This document shows positions 17,805 to 26,969 of a stretch of 64,000 bases of DNA, in pieces. Both the position numbers and the translations under genes were made by a program. A model generated the notes under the pieces. It was not told the DNA's origin and did no database searches. It saw nothing but the letters and a program-made list of their open reading frames with translations. Numbering within the stretch: position 1 is the stretch's first letter; the number at the start of each line of letters is the position of its first letter. This stretch comes from Prochlorococcus sp. AG-402-C09 (GTDB lineage: Bacteria > Cyanobacteriota > Cyanobacteriia > PCC-6307 > Cyanobiaceae): positions 1 to 64,000 of the forward strand of contig QCHN01000006.1 of the NCBI GenBank assembly GCA_003279565.1, given 5' to 3'.

Positions 17805-19355
17805 ATGAAATTAATAAAACCAGTATCAACTTTATTAACATTAATCCCATCAATAGCGTACATTCCCATTCTCATAGAAATCATCAAAGGATTTCATATT
17901 GGGGGTCTAAATATCATATTTCTATTCATAAGCTCAGCAATAAAACCATCGTTCAATCAAGAAGTAGTTAAAAGCGCATGGGAAGGACTTCAAATAACAA
18001 TTGCTACTGCTTTAACTAGCTGGGTTATAAGTATGCTTATTGGAATTCTTTTAGGTGTAATATCTACAGATTTATTTTGGAAAAGTATTCCTAAATTTTC
18101 TTCTTTAGGTAAATTCATAAAATACTCATTAGCAATTCCAAGATCAATACATGAAGTAGTCTGGGGCCTGCTATTTATACAAATTTTAGGTTTGAATATT
18201 TGGGTGGCAATTATATCTATAGTTATTCCCTATTCAGCCTTAACAGCAAGAGTAATTTCAGAGCAACTAGATAGTTTTGACATACAACCTCTAATAGCAA
18301 TTAAGAAAACTGGATCCAATGCTATAAGCTCATTTATAACTATTCTACTACCAAAGTTAATACCTATCGTATCTACATATGGAAGTTACAGATTTGAATG
18401 TGCAATTAGAGGTGTAACATTACTTGGAATATTTGGATTAGGAGGTATAGGAACAGAACTATATTTAACTTTAAAATCCTTTGAGTTCAATGAAATGTGG
18501 ACTTGTTTATGGATGCTTTGGTTAGTTATGATTTTATTAGAGAAATTTATAAGATATTTAAGAAGTTATTTATCTGAAAATATTAGTTTGAAAAATTCTT
18601 TCTTAATTTCAATCTCAATATTTTCACTATCTCTATTGTTAGGTATTAGTTGGCTTTATAATCTAAATTTTGAAATATTTACTCCATTAAACTTTTCGTA
18701 TTTAAATTTACCTTCATTCGTAGATATAAGAAATGGATTTAATACCTTACCTCTTTTTAAACTAATCATTACAACAATTTTAATAACTTTTTTCGCCTCT
18801 GGTATTGCAATAGGGACACCTCCTCTTTTACTAGTATTATTCCCAGGTAAATTCCCTCTAAAAGTTCAAAATCTTATTTGGATCTTCTTTAGATTGATAC
18901 CTCCTCCATTGACCACTATACTTATTCTTCTTTTTACTAATCCTAATATATCTGTAGCCTCATTATCACTAGGAATTACACATATGGGTGTCATGGGAAG
19001 ATTACTTACAGATAATATACTAAATCAAGAAAAAAATATTTATCGAGCAATTAAAAGCAATGGTTCAAGCAAGAAATCAGCAACACTTTATGGAATATTA
19101 GCCCCCCAAAGTAATAGTTACTTAGCTTATGGAGCATATAGAAGTGACGTAATTCTAAAGGAAACAGCAATTATAGGTGCAGTCGGAGGAGTAGGATTAG
19201 GGTGGCAATTACAAGAATCACTAAGCTCATTCGATTGGGCACAAGTCATGATAATAACTGCTACTTTCTCTTTATTAACAATCACAGGAGAATTTTTATT
19301 TAACACTTCTCAAAATTATTGGTTAAAGAATTCAACCAATAATTTCATTAGTTAG
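17805..19355 (+). CDS. phnE: phosphonate/phosphite ABC transporter permease, duplicated fusion
   Basis: A membrane permease of 516 residues, about twice the usual PhnE length of 260-300. Two homologous halves are visible. Half one has a permease signature around residues 110-240 (LAIPRSIHEVVWGLLFIQIL; GIFGLGGIGTELYLTLKSF). Half two repeats it around 360-500 (RLIPPPLTTILILLF; GVGLGWQLQESLSSFDWAQ). The importer may therefore need only one PhnE chain per complex. ATG start; last gene of phnDCE. Confidence 0.9.
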   Translation: MKLIKPVSTLLTLIPSIAYIPILIEIIKGFHIGGLNIIFLFISSAIKPSFNQEVVKSAWEGLQITIATALTSWVISMLIGILLGVISTDLFWKSIPKFSSLGKFIKYSLAIPRSIHEVVWGLLFIQILGLNIWVAIISIVIPYSALTARVISEQLDSFDIQPLIAIKKTGSNAISSFITILLPKLIPIVSTYGSYRFECAIRGVTLLGIFGLGGIGTELYLTLKSFEFNEMWTCLWMLWLVMILLEKFIRYLRSYLSENISLKNSFLISISIFSLSLLLGISWLYNLNFEIFTPLNFSYLNLPSFVDIRNGFNTLPLFKLIITTILITFFASGIAIGTPPLLLVLFPGKFPLKVQNLIWIFFRLIPPPLTTILILLFTNPNISVASLSLGITHMGVMGRLLTDNILNQEKNIYRAIKSNGSSKKSATLYGILAPQSNSYLAYGAYRSDVILKETAIIGAVGGVGLGWQLQESLSSFDWAQVMIITATFSLLTITGEFLFNTSQNYWLKNSTNNFIS

Positions 19356-19379
19356 TTATTTTATTCAACATATCGACTT

Positions 19380-20027
19380 ATGAATAAATATCAGAAAAAA
19401 TTAATCATAATTGGAGATAGTGGAGTTTACGGATGGGGAGATCTAGAGGGAGGGGGATGGTCTGAGAGATTAAGACAAAACTGGTTAAATTTAGATGGTG
19501 CGCCTATCATTTATTCTCTTGGAATAAGAGGAGATGGATTAGAGAAAGTTGCTATCAGATATAAGAATGAGTGGGCATCAAGGGGAGAGTTAAGGAGAAA
19601 AGTTCCTGAAGGTATTTTGCTATCAATTGGATTAAATGATACGGCTAGAATTGGAAGAAAAGATGGCAGACCCCAACTTTCCGAAGATGCTTTTAAATTT
19701 GGCTTAAAACAATTAGTAAACGAAATTAAGAATGAAGTACATATAATGGTTCTTGGATTAACACCTGTTAATGAAGACTCAATGCCTTTTGCAGAATGTC
19801 TTTGGTATTCAAATCAAGCTTGCTCTAAATATGAAAATAAGATTGAAGAAACTTGCTTAGAATTAAATGTTCCGTTTTTATCTATCCATGAGAAAATGAT
19901 CAACCTATTATCATTTAAAGAATTACTCTCAACAGATGGAATACATCTAAATACTAAGGGGCATAAATGGATTTATGACCAAATTAGCGAATGGCCAGCA
20001 CTGAAGAATTGGGCTGATTTAAAATAA
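19380..20027 (+). CDS. SGNH/GDSL-type hydrolase
   Basis: A 215-residue esterase/lipase-like hydrolase of the SGNH fold. Block I IIGDSGVYGWGD (catalytic Ser near residue 13), block III GLNDTAR and block V STDGIHLNTKGH (catalytic Asp and His) are all present. No signal peptide, so cytoplasmic. The natural substrate is unknown. It follows phnE by 24 bases on the same strand and could be part of the phn operon, perhaps for release of ester-bound groups, but that is speculation. Confidence 0.8.
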   Translation: MNKYQKKLIIIGDSGVYGWGDLEGGGWSERLRQNWLNLDGAPIIYSLGIRGDGLEKVAIRYKNEWASRGELRRKVPEGILLSIGLNDTARIGRKDGRPQLSEDAFKFGLKQLVNEIKNEVHIMVLGLTPVNEDSMPFAECLWYSNQACSKYENKIEETCLELNVPFLSIHEKMINLLSFKELLSTDGIHLNTKGHKWIYDQISEWPALKNWADLK

Positions 20028-20032
20028 ACATT

Positions 20033-20776
20033 TCAAACAAACTTCAAATATAAAAAGATAGAAATAATAGCGGCTATAGATGTCTGGATAGAATTAACTA
20101 ATTCATTAGTCATCCAATCAATCTTATTTTGAACTACTGCTCCAATATAACTTTCCAAAAATGTTGCTAAATAACCAGAGAAGAAGACTATCAATGCAAC
20201 ATCTAGTCCAGAGATGATAGATAGATTAAGCATAAAAACAGTCATGATAAAACTTCCTAACAAACCAGCCATTGAACCTTCGATACTTATTGCCCCCTCT
20301 GTTCCTGGTGATACTGACTTTAAAGTCGTAATTAGAAAAGTTCTTTTACCAAATCTTTTGCCAATTTCACTTGAAAAAGTATCGGAAAGTTTTGCACTGA
20401 AACTAGAAGCAAAACCTACCATGAATAAATTTAAAAAATTTGGCCAAAGACAACTTAATAAGGCGAGTGAGCAACCTGTTGCTGCAGACCCCCAAACATT
20501 TTCAGGGCCACGTTGACCACCTCTTGCTTCAGCAATCCCTCGGGAAGCCTTATTTTTGTATCCAATTTTTGTAACTAAAGTTCCCAACAAGAGATATACA
20601 CAAACTGATATCCAACCATTCCAACCAATAGATCCTAATAAAAGTGTTCCAAGTATTCCAGCATGAATCCAACCTTTCTTAGTTAAAAATGGAAGCCTCT
20701 GTCCCACAAATATCAACAAGAAATTAATCAAAAAAGCATTAATCCAAATACCGCTTATAGAAGAGAAGTTAGCCAT
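20033..20776 (-). CDS. DUF92/TIGR00297 membrane protein (VTE6-like)
   Basis: A polytopic membrane protein, 247 residues, with about six hydrophobic segments. Family motifs are KASRGIAEARGGQRGPENVW (about 75-94), ASSFSAKLSDTFSSEIGK and SPGTEGAISIEGS. Plant VTE6 of this family phosphorylates phytyl phosphate to phytyl diphosphate for tocopherol and chlorophyll recycling. In Prochlorococcus a phytyl-phosphate kinase role is plausible by homology but not shown here. ATG start. Confidence 0.85.
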   Translation of the reverse strand: MANFSSISGIWINAFLINFLLIFVGQRLPFLTKKGWIHAGILGTLLLGSIGWNGWISVCVYLLLGTLVTKIGYKNKASRGIAEARGGQRGPENVWGSAATGCSLALLSCLWPNFLNLFMVGFASSFSAKLSDTFSSEIGKRFGKRTFLITTLKSVSPGTEGAISIEGSMAGLLGSFIMTVFMLNLSIISGLDVALIVFFSGYLATFLESYIGAVVQNKIDWMTNELVNSIQTSIAAIISIFLYLKFV

Positions 20777-20839
20777 CGTTCCTTACCAGCATGCCTATTT
20801 CTAAACAATAGACGGTTTTATGATCAAAAATATTCAATC

Positions 20840-21604
20840 TTAAAGGGATGATTTAAGTCTTCTCCATGAAGTCATTAACTGACAGGCACTTACGGCAGCT
20901 GTTGATGTCCTCAAAATAGTTTCTCCCATAGATACCCCAGACAAGCCAGAGTCAAAAGCTAATGCCTCTTCATCTCTATTCCAGCCTCCTTCTGGGCCAA
21001 CTACCACCCAAACTTGATTGACTTTATGAGGTGTTTCTTTTAACCAATTCACACAATCTTGCAAGTTTTGAATGCGTGTTGTGGCAAATCCTATTTGAGC
21101 TTCGGAAGGTAAATCATTTATCCAATTAGGGAATGTCAAGACCTGCATTAGTTTTGGACTCCAGAGTCTTTCAGATTGCTCAATGGCTTCATGAATAATT
21201 TTTTGAAATCTAATAATTTTTTCGTTACTACATTCTTTAACTACTGATCGTTTTGAAATTAATGGTTGAATAATGTCAACTCCTATCTCACAACTCATTT
21301 GCAAAAAGTTTTCAAACCCCTTTTTAGGAATAACTACAGCAATGCCTATTAATGGTCTCTCTCTTGGAACGACTTGAAGAGGTTTATCAAAAGCATTGGT
21401 AAGTTTTATGGCTTTTTTTTTAACAATTTTGGCATTCCAAAGATGACCTTTTCCATCAATAACCTCTAAAAGATCTTCCGACCTCATCCTCATAACCCTT
21501 GATAAATAATGTGATTCATTAGAGGTCAATATCAACTCTCCATTTGAATCGATTTCATCATTTAATCGATTTGGATTTATAAATAATCTTCTTTTCTCAG
21601 CCAT
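20840..21604 (-). CDS. rsmE: 16S rRNA (uracil(1498)-N3)-methyltransferase
   Basis: SPOUT-fold methyltransferase acting on helix 44 of 16S rRNA. The C-terminal knot motifs are unmistakable: VVGPEGGWNRDEEA and MGETILRTSTAAVSA (about residues 200-243). The N-terminal PUA-like region contains SHYLSRVMRMR. ATG start at 21604. The gene begins 6 bases after the stop of the DUF3531 gene on the same strand, so the two are likely co-transcribed. Confidence 0.95.
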   Translation of the reverse strand: MAEKRRLFINPNRLNDEIDSNGELILTSNESHYLSRVMRMRSEDLLEVIDGKGHLWNAKIVKKKAIKLTNAFDKPLQVVPRERPLIGIAVVIPKKGFENFLQMSCEIGVDIIQPLISKRSVVKECSNEKIIRFQKIIHEAIEQSERLWSPKLMQVLTFPNWINDLPSEAQIGFATTRIQNLQDCVNWLKETPHKVNQVWVVVGPEGGWNRDEEALAFDSGLSGVSMGETILRTSTAAVSACQLMTSWRRLKSSL

Positions 21605-21610
21605 AGAAAA

Positions 21611-22060
21611 TTAATCGGTTGAAGAAAAAATTGCATCAGGATGTTCTTCTACTGGCCAATCTTGATTTACTCCTCCAATAATTAGTTCCTCTATCTTCAC
21701 AACATCAACGTCCATTTGTTTTAGTACATTTATCAAAACATCAATTGCGATGAAGTCAGAAGTACCTAAATCGACCCAACATCTAGCCCAACACTCATTA
21801 AATTCAAATTCTCCAAGATTATGCATTAATGATGGAAGACTAGAGGAGATATCCTCATTTTCATAGCTCATCCAACTGACATCAGAACCCATTTCATGTG
21901 TTTGCAAATTTTCAGAATTAAATCCCCCAAGTCTGCCTAGCACATACCAAGAATCAAAAATACCATCGACGTATTCTTTCTCTCCCTTACTTGGGACATC
22001 TGAATACCTAAGCCATATCCAACAATTGAAAGGATCAACTTCACGAAATCGAACTTCCAT
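21611..22060 (-). CDS. DUF3531 family protein
   Basis: A soluble 149-residue protein of the cyanobacterial/plastid DUF3531 type, recognised by the N-terminus MEVRFREVDPFNCWIWLR and the acidic, Trp-rich body. Function unknown. Start: the ATG at 22060 begins the conserved motif directly; a TTG two codons upstream is less likely. Just upstream of rsmE in the same direction. Confidence 0.75.
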   Translation of the reverse strand: MEVRFREVDPFNCWIWLRYSDVPSKGEKEYVDGIFDSWYVLGRLGGFNSENLQTHEMGSDVSWMSYENEDISSSLPSLMHNLGEFEFNECWARCWVDLGTSDFIAIDVLINVLKQMDVDVVKIEELIIGGVNQDWPVEEHPDAIFSSTD

Positions 22061-22175
22061 AAACAATAGATCTTGAAAAAGAAAAACTAAAAGATATAAA
22101 ACATAATCTAATGTAAATTGATAAAAGAAAATTGAAAAATCTTTATTTAATTGATCAAAGCCTCAATAAAAAAGA

Positions 22176-22802
22176 ATGCTTAGTTTAAAAAATATTTATT
22201 ACCATCCCTCAACAGCAGAGAAACCAATCCTTAGAGATTTGTGTTTAAAATCAAATACTGGAAAAATCACAATAATTAGAGGAGCCAGTGGAAGTGGAAA
22301 AACTACGTTGGTAGAAGTCATTAGCGGTCTATCGGGATATCAAAAAGGAGAGATAACATGGTTCAACAAAACTCTAAATGCACGTCAGCGCAGGTGGTTA
22401 TGTGGATTGGTTTTTCAATTTCCAGAAAGATATTTTCTTGGTTTATCAATAGCTCAAGAATTACGTCTTGGACATAAAAGGTTAACGACTGATGAACAAA
22501 TTTCAGCTCTCACAAAAGTGGGGTTAATCAACTTAGATTTAAAGAAGCCGCCAGAATCTCTTAGTGGAGGGCAACAACGACGACTAGCTATTGCTGTTCA
22601 ACTATTAAGGAGTCCAAAAGTACTTTTATTGGACGAGCCAACAGCAGGTTTAGATTGGTCAGTGAGAAACGGAATTATAGAATTACTCGCAAAACTTAAA
22701 GACAAGCAAACTATTCTAATAGTTACTCATGAACCCGAACTTTTTAGAAATTTGAATACCGCCAATTATGAGTTAAACCATGGTCAACTTATCCCTGAGT
22801 AA
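22176..22802 (+). CDS. ECF/CbiO-like ABC transporter ATPase
   Basis: A 208-residue stand-alone ATPase. Walker A GASGSGKTT (about residues 36-44), a Q-loop in VFQFPERYFLG, signature LSGGQQRRLAIAVQLL and Walker B VLLLDEPTAGLD. The Q-loop FPE pattern and overall layout match ECF-type ATPases and the plastid ABCI11 (NAP14) lineage, which is implicated in metal handling. No membrane partner is next to it. Hsp33 follows after 16 bases. Confidence 0.85.
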   Translation: MLSLKNIYYHPSTAEKPILRDLCLKSNTGKITIIRGASGSGKTTLVEVISGLSGYQKGEITWFNKTLNARQRRWLCGLVFQFPERYFLGLSIAQELRLGHKRLTTDEQISALTKVGLINLDLKKPPESLSGGQQRRLAIAVQLLRSPKVLLLDEPTAGLDWSVRNGIIELLAKLKDKQTILIVTHEPELFRNLNTANYELNHGQLIPE

Positions 22803-22818
22803 TTAATTCAACTAATCA

Positions 22819-23718
22819 ATGACAGATTTACTAGTTAGAGCAACTGCTGCGAAAGGAGGAATCAGGCTAGTCGCCGTATCAACAACTGAGTCAACAAAGG
22901 AAGCAAAAGAAAGACATTCTCTTTCATATTTAACTTCTGCAATTGTAGGAAGGGCGATGAGTGCAAGCCTCTTGCTTGCAAGCTCAATGAAGGTAAATCA
23001 CGGAAGGGTGACTTTAAGGGTAAGCTCAAATGGACCACTAAAGGGATTAACTATTGATGCTGGTAGAGATGGAAGTGTGAGAGGTTACGTTGGCGATCCA
23101 AGTCTTGAATTAGACCTAATTAAAAATAAAAGCAATCACTATACATTTGATTTTAAAAAAGCTACAGGTATTGGCTATCTTCACGTTATTAGAGATGATG
23201 GGAAAGGTGAGCCACACAACAGCACAGTTGAATTAATTAATGGAGGTATAGGCGAAGACATAGCTTCCTATTTATTGCATTCTGAACAAACTCCATCAGC
23301 TGTGTTTGTTGGAGAAAGAATTAATCAGGATGGAATAGTTTGCAGCGGAGGACTGTTAGCACAAATACTACCTAAAGCAGAACGAGACTATTCATTGATA
23401 GCCCTACTTGAAGATCGATGTAAAGAAATTAACTCTTTTAGTGAGTTATTAAACAAAAAAGGGACTAACCTTATTTCTCTAATTGAAGAAATTTTTCCTG
23501 ATCTAGATCAATCACATTCAGATATTATTAGCACATCACAAGAAGTTCATTTTAAATGTAGATGTTCAAGAGAAAGAAGCCTATCAGCATTAAAGATATT
23601 GGGGGAAACAGAACTTCGGGAAATGATAAAGGAGGATGGGAAAGCGGAACTTACCTGTCAATTCTGCAAAAATGTTTATCTTGTTAACGAGGATGAATTG
23701 ATATCTTTAATCGATTAG
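22819..23718 (+). CDS. hslO: redox-regulated chaperone Hsp33
   Basis: Cytosolic holdase chaperone activated by oxidation of a C-terminal zinc site. The 299 residues begin with the family motif [16 protein letters not shown]. The zinc/thiol switch is [10 protein letters not shown] and CQFCKNVY, so the four cysteines in C-x-C and C-x2-C order are intact. Length is normal. ATG start; probably co-transcribed with the ABC ATPase upstream. Confidence 0.95.
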   Translation: MTDLLVRATAAKGGIRLVAVSTTESTKEAKERHSLSYLTSAIVGRAMSASLLLASSMKVNHGRVTLRVSSNGPLKGLTIDAGRDGSVRGYVGDPSLELDLIKNKSNHYTFDFKKATGIGYLHVIRDDGKGEPHNSTVELINGGIGEDIASYLLHSEQTPSAVFVGERINQDGIVCSGGLLAQILPKAERDYSLIALLEDRCKEINSFSELLNKKGTNLISLIEEIFPDLDQSHSDIISTSQEVHFKCRCSRERSLSALKILGETELREMIKEDGKAELTCQFCKNVYLVNEDELISLID

Positions 23719-23722
23719 AGGA

Positions 23723-24412
23723 TTAATCAAGAAAAATCACTCCTAACCAAAGTAAAAATACTGCGGGTATAGCCTCAAATCTGTCCGAAGACAATGATCC
23801 AGCGTTATCAATAAATGATTGAGCGCCACCCAAAAGTAAGGCACCAGATAGAAGTCCAATACTTAGAAGAAGAATGCACCAAAGAATAGAGGAAAAGAAA
23901 GGCCTACCTCTACGAGACTGACTAATGAATAAGCCTATTGTTGAGAATGAAAGTATTAATTCAACACTTTCAGAGGGCACAATTAAAACAAGTAAAAAAG
24001 CCAATATTGCAAGAGAAATCCTTATACTTAATTCTTGTCCAGAGGGCAACTCTAAGCTTGGTAAAAAATTAGATTTTGATGCCTCGTATGTAGGAAGATT
24101 TAAATTTTTCAACCTAGTGAGAAGAGAACCAGGTCCCATATCACCAAGTTTCTTTACTTCATTTTCTTTCTTTGAAGCAGTTATTGCCTCGTTACTTGCA
24201 TTACCAAGTTGTCTTGACTTAAGACTTACCATTAGCAACGAGTCAAAAGCAGCTTCGATTTTAGCTTTAGTGATTTGGTCATCTCCAGCATCAATTAACT
24301 TTTTGTCCCTTGCTTCTTGAATAGCATCAAAACTTGCGCCCTCATTTATTCCAAGTATCAAATATGGATCTTGTGAGTTTGCATTTGATTGTGAATTAGT
24401 ACCAGGATCCAT
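23723..24412 (-). CDS. CPP1-like (DUF3353) J-like membrane protein
   Basis: N-terminal J-like region without the HPD motif (DPYLILGINEGASFDAIQEA, about residues 16-35), followed by three to four C-terminal membrane helices (about 132-227). Plant CPP1 of this family is a chaperone that stabilises light-dependent protochlorophyllide oxidoreductase. A similar chlorophyll-related role in cyanobacteria is inference. ATG start; lies between convergent hslO and prfC. Confidence 0.8.
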   Translation of the reverse strand: MDPGTNSQSNANSQDPYLILGINEGASFDAIQEARDKKLIDAGDDQITKAKIEAAFDSLLMVSLKSRQLGNASNEAITASKKENEVKKLGDMGPGSLLTRLKNLNLPTYEASKSNFLPSLELPSGQELSIRISLAILAFLLVLIVPSESVELILSFSTIGLFISQSRRGRPFFSSILWCILLLSIGLLSGALLLGGAQSFIDNAGSLSSDRFEAIPAVFLLWLGVIFLD

Positions 24413-24468
24413 AGATTTTTCAAAAAAAGATTTATGAACTCTCTTTATTAATTAGATATTAATCTAAT

Positions 24469-26136
24469 TTAGAGAGAAACAGGATCAACACCACTGACAA
24501 CCGGAGCAACTGAGTTTAATTCCATTTCAGGATGATCTTCTTTTAACTGATTTAGATTCCATTCATTTTTAAAAAGAAGTACTGGTCTAAGCCAAGCATC
24601 CTGAACCGTTTTGCAATTAAAAATTCTTCCAATCTCCTCTAAAGCCGGCCAGCCCCCTTTTACCCATCTAGCGACTTGATATCCCATTGGTTCAAGCCTG
24701 GTTTCCACTCCATATTCACTAGCAAGTCGATGTTGTACTACCTCAAGCTGAAGCTGACCAACTGCGGCCAAAATTGGATCTCTTTTGCTTTGATCTTTAT
24801 CGTAAAGAATTTGGACTGCTCCCTCCTCTCTTAATTCATTGACACCTTTTCTAAAGTTCTTAAAAGCTGAAGGATTTGGATTTCTTAACCAGCTAAATAT
24901 CTCGGGGCTAAAACATGGAATCCCCTCAAATTCAACTCTAGGTCCAATAAATAATGTATCTCCAATCGAAAACATCCCTGGATTATTCAAACCAATAACA
25001 TCCCCAGGGTAAGCATCATCAACAACGGCCCTATCTTGACCAAAAATCTTTTGAGGCCTTGAGAGTCTGATTTGTTTACCCGTCCTAGCGTGTTGAACTG
25101 TCATATCTTTTTTGAACCTCCCACTACATACCCGCACGAAGGCAACTCTATCTCTATGTTTTGGATCCATATTTGCTTGTAATTTAAATACAAATCCACT
25201 AAATGATTCTCTTGTAGGAACGATTGGTCCATCAAAGCTATTTCGAGCAACTGGTCCCTGAGATAGCTCAAGAAAATTATCTAAAAATGGCCTAACCCCG
25301 AAGTTGGTCATTGCAGATCCAAAAAACACAGGAGTTAATTCACCAGATAATATTAATTCTTGATTTAAGTCACAACCAGCCTCATCAAGAATTTCAATCT
25401 CTTCAAGTGCTTTTTTCAATAATTCTTCTTCTACTAAATTTTTAAGCTCCGGATCATTGATTTTCAACCTTATTTCACTAGATTGCTTCCCTCTTTCCGC
25501 TCGAGAAAATAAAACAACTTCTTTAGTTGCACGCTCAACAACACCTCTAAAAAGCTCACCACTTCCTATGGGCCAATTGACTGCAAAGGTTGATAATCCT
25601 AATTCAGACTCAATTTCATCTAATAATTCCAGCGGTTCTTGGCCTGGCCTATCCATCTTATTAATGAACGTAAAAATTGGTATTTGACGCATTCTGCAAA
25701 CCTCAAAAAGCTTTCTTGTTTGAGGTTCAAGTCCTTTCGCTGCATCCTCAAGCATTACAGCATTATCAGCCGCGGCAAGTGTCCTATAAGTATCTTCTGA
25801 AAAATCTTGGTGCCCAGGAGTATCTAATAAATTTATGGTCTTATCTTTATAAGCAAATTGCAACACAGTTGATGTGATTGATATGCCTCTTTGTTTTTCA
25901 AGCTCCATCCAGTCAGAAGTAACTTTTCTCTGTTCTCCTCTTGCTTTTACCGCTCCTGCTTGTTGAATAGCTCCTCCATAAAGTAATAGTTTTTCTGTCA
26001 GAGTGGTTTTCCCTGCATCAGGGTGGGAAATAATCGCAAAATTTCTTCTTTTACCAACCTCCGTACTTAAGGATATAGCTAATTCTTCTTCTAAACTTGG
26101 ATCTAAATTAGTTTTGTCTTGAGGAGTTGATTTCAT
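24469..26136 (-). CDS. prfC: peptide chain release factor 3
   Basis: GTPase that recycles RF1/RF2 from the ribosome after termination. The 555 residues carry G1 [16 protein letters not shown]3 [16 protein letters not shown] and G4 NKMDRPG. The switch region [20 protein letters not shown] and the family end [16 protein letters not shown] are also present. Slightly longer than E. coli RF3 with an N-terminal extension of about 25 residues. ATG start. The methyltransferase gene lies upstream on the same strand (37-base gap). Confidence 0.96.
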   Translation of the reverse strand: MKSTPQDKTNLDPSLEEELAISLSTEVGKRRNFAIISHPDAGKTTLTEKLLLYGGAIQQAGAVKARGEQRKVTSDWMELEKQRGISITSTVLQFAYKDKTINLLDTPGHQDFSEDTYRTLAAADNAVMLEDAAKGLEPQTRKLFEVCRMRQIPIFTFINKMDRPGQEPLELLDEIESELGLSTFAVNWPIGSGELFRGVVERATKEVVLFSRAERGKQSSEIRLKINDPELKNLVEEELLKKALEEIEILDEAGCDLNQELILSGELTPVFFGSAMTNFGVRPFLDNFLELSQGPVARNSFDGPIVPTRESFSGFVFKLQANMDPKHRDRVAFVRVCSGRFKKDMTVQHARTGKQIRLSRPQKIFGQDRAVVDDAYPGDVIGLNNPGMFSIGDTLFIGPRVEFEGIPCFSPEIFSWLRNPNPSAFKNFRKGVNELREEGAVQILYDKDQSKRDPILAAVGQLQLEVVQHRLASEYGVETRLEPMGYQVARWVKGGWPALEEIGRIFNCKTVQDAWLRPVLLFKNEWNLNQLKEDHPEMELNSVAPVVSGVDPVSL

Positions 26137-26172
26137 TATTGTTTTTGGTTGTTCAATTGTTCAGGGAAAAGA

Positions 26173-26856
26173 TTAAATACACCCAATAATCTCAAAATAA
26201 AGCTCATCGACTTGAAAAACCTCTAATTGAGCTAACCCTGCATTGACTAACTGTTGAGATACTTCCTCAACTGTAAATGATGCCTTGAGAGATGCATAAA
26301 AATCCTTTTTTAGAATTTCAGGAGAATTTGAAAGATGTTTTTCTTTTAGCTCAAATGCTTTTTCAACAGAAGCAGGCCTTATTAAATCACGATGAATATG
26401 AATACACTTTGTTTTACCAAGTTTTTTTAATGCACCCCAAAAACAAAAAGGATCGTGAAAATGATGCAAGGCACTATTACTGACTAGGACATCCGCACTA
26501 AAAGGAAAATGTATATCACCCAAGGCTATCGAATTAATATCAATCAATTCATAAGAAAGATTCTTCGTAAGGTTGCCTGAAAGTTTGCTTTCTGCTTCAT
26601 TCAACATTTCCTTTGAGCCATCAATTCCTACAACATTTACTAAAGGCCAATGTTTGGCAATTCTCTCTGCAATATTTCCTGGCCCACATGCCATATCAAA
26701 AATTAAATCATTTTTATTAAGAGTTCTTCCTGCTTTTATTAAAAATTTTTCAAGCGATTTAACAACCATAGAATCGCTCCTAGAAAAATCCGCATCCGCA
26801 TAAGCCCTTACCTGAGAAGGGATTTGCATAAGTTCTGGTTCCGGTGTTCTCTTCAT
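26173..26856 (-). CDS. class I SAM-dependent methyltransferase
   Basis: A 227-residue Rossmann-fold methyltransferase. Motif I FDMACGPGNIAERIA (about residues 48-62), motif II VVGIDGSKEML and VSNSALHHFHDP. The substrate is unknown; it resembles small-molecule methyltransferases of the UbiE/SmtA type. No membrane segment. ATG start; same direction as prfC. Confidence 0.8.
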   Translation of the reverse strand: MKRTPEPELMQIPSQVRAYADADFSRSDSMVVKSLEKFLIKAGRTLNKNDLIFDMACGPGNIAERIAKHWPLVNVVGIDGSKEMLNEAESKLSGNLTKNLSYELIDINSIALGDIHFPFSADVLVSNSALHHFHDPFCFWGALKKLGKTKCIHIHRDLIRPASVEKAFELKEKHLSNSPEILKKDFYASLKASFTVEEVSQQLVNAGLAQLEVFQVDELYFEIIGCI

Positions 26857-26889
26857 TACTAAAAGAAAAAATTTGTTTTTTTCTTTGGA

Positions 26890-26936
26890 GCCCTGTAGAT
26901 GGTGTTAAAAAAACTTGCTAACGCTATACATGGCGT
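26890..26936 (+). promoter_or_regulatory. tandem NrdR-box-like palindromes upstream of nrdJ
   Basis: Two 16-base imperfect palindromes at 26890-26905 (GCCCTGTAGATGGTGT) and 26921-26936 (ACGCTATACATGGCGT) lie 31 bases apart (start to start), just before nrdJ. Both fit the NrdR-box pattern (AC-x-CtATA-x-ATgG-x-GT) loosely, and the spacing of about three helical turns is the known arrangement for NrdR, the ATP/dATP-sensing RNR repressor. The second box also makes a hairpin in RNA, but binding of a protein to DNA is the simpler reading. Confidence 0.6.
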
Positions 26937-26969
26937 TACCGTAGTACTTACCCAAGGGATACAAAGATT

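Noticed and set aside
26921-26940. Possible cobalamin riboswitch before the B12-dependent nrdJ
   Set aside because: The gap is too short and lacks the B12-box; the palindromes fit NrdR operators better.
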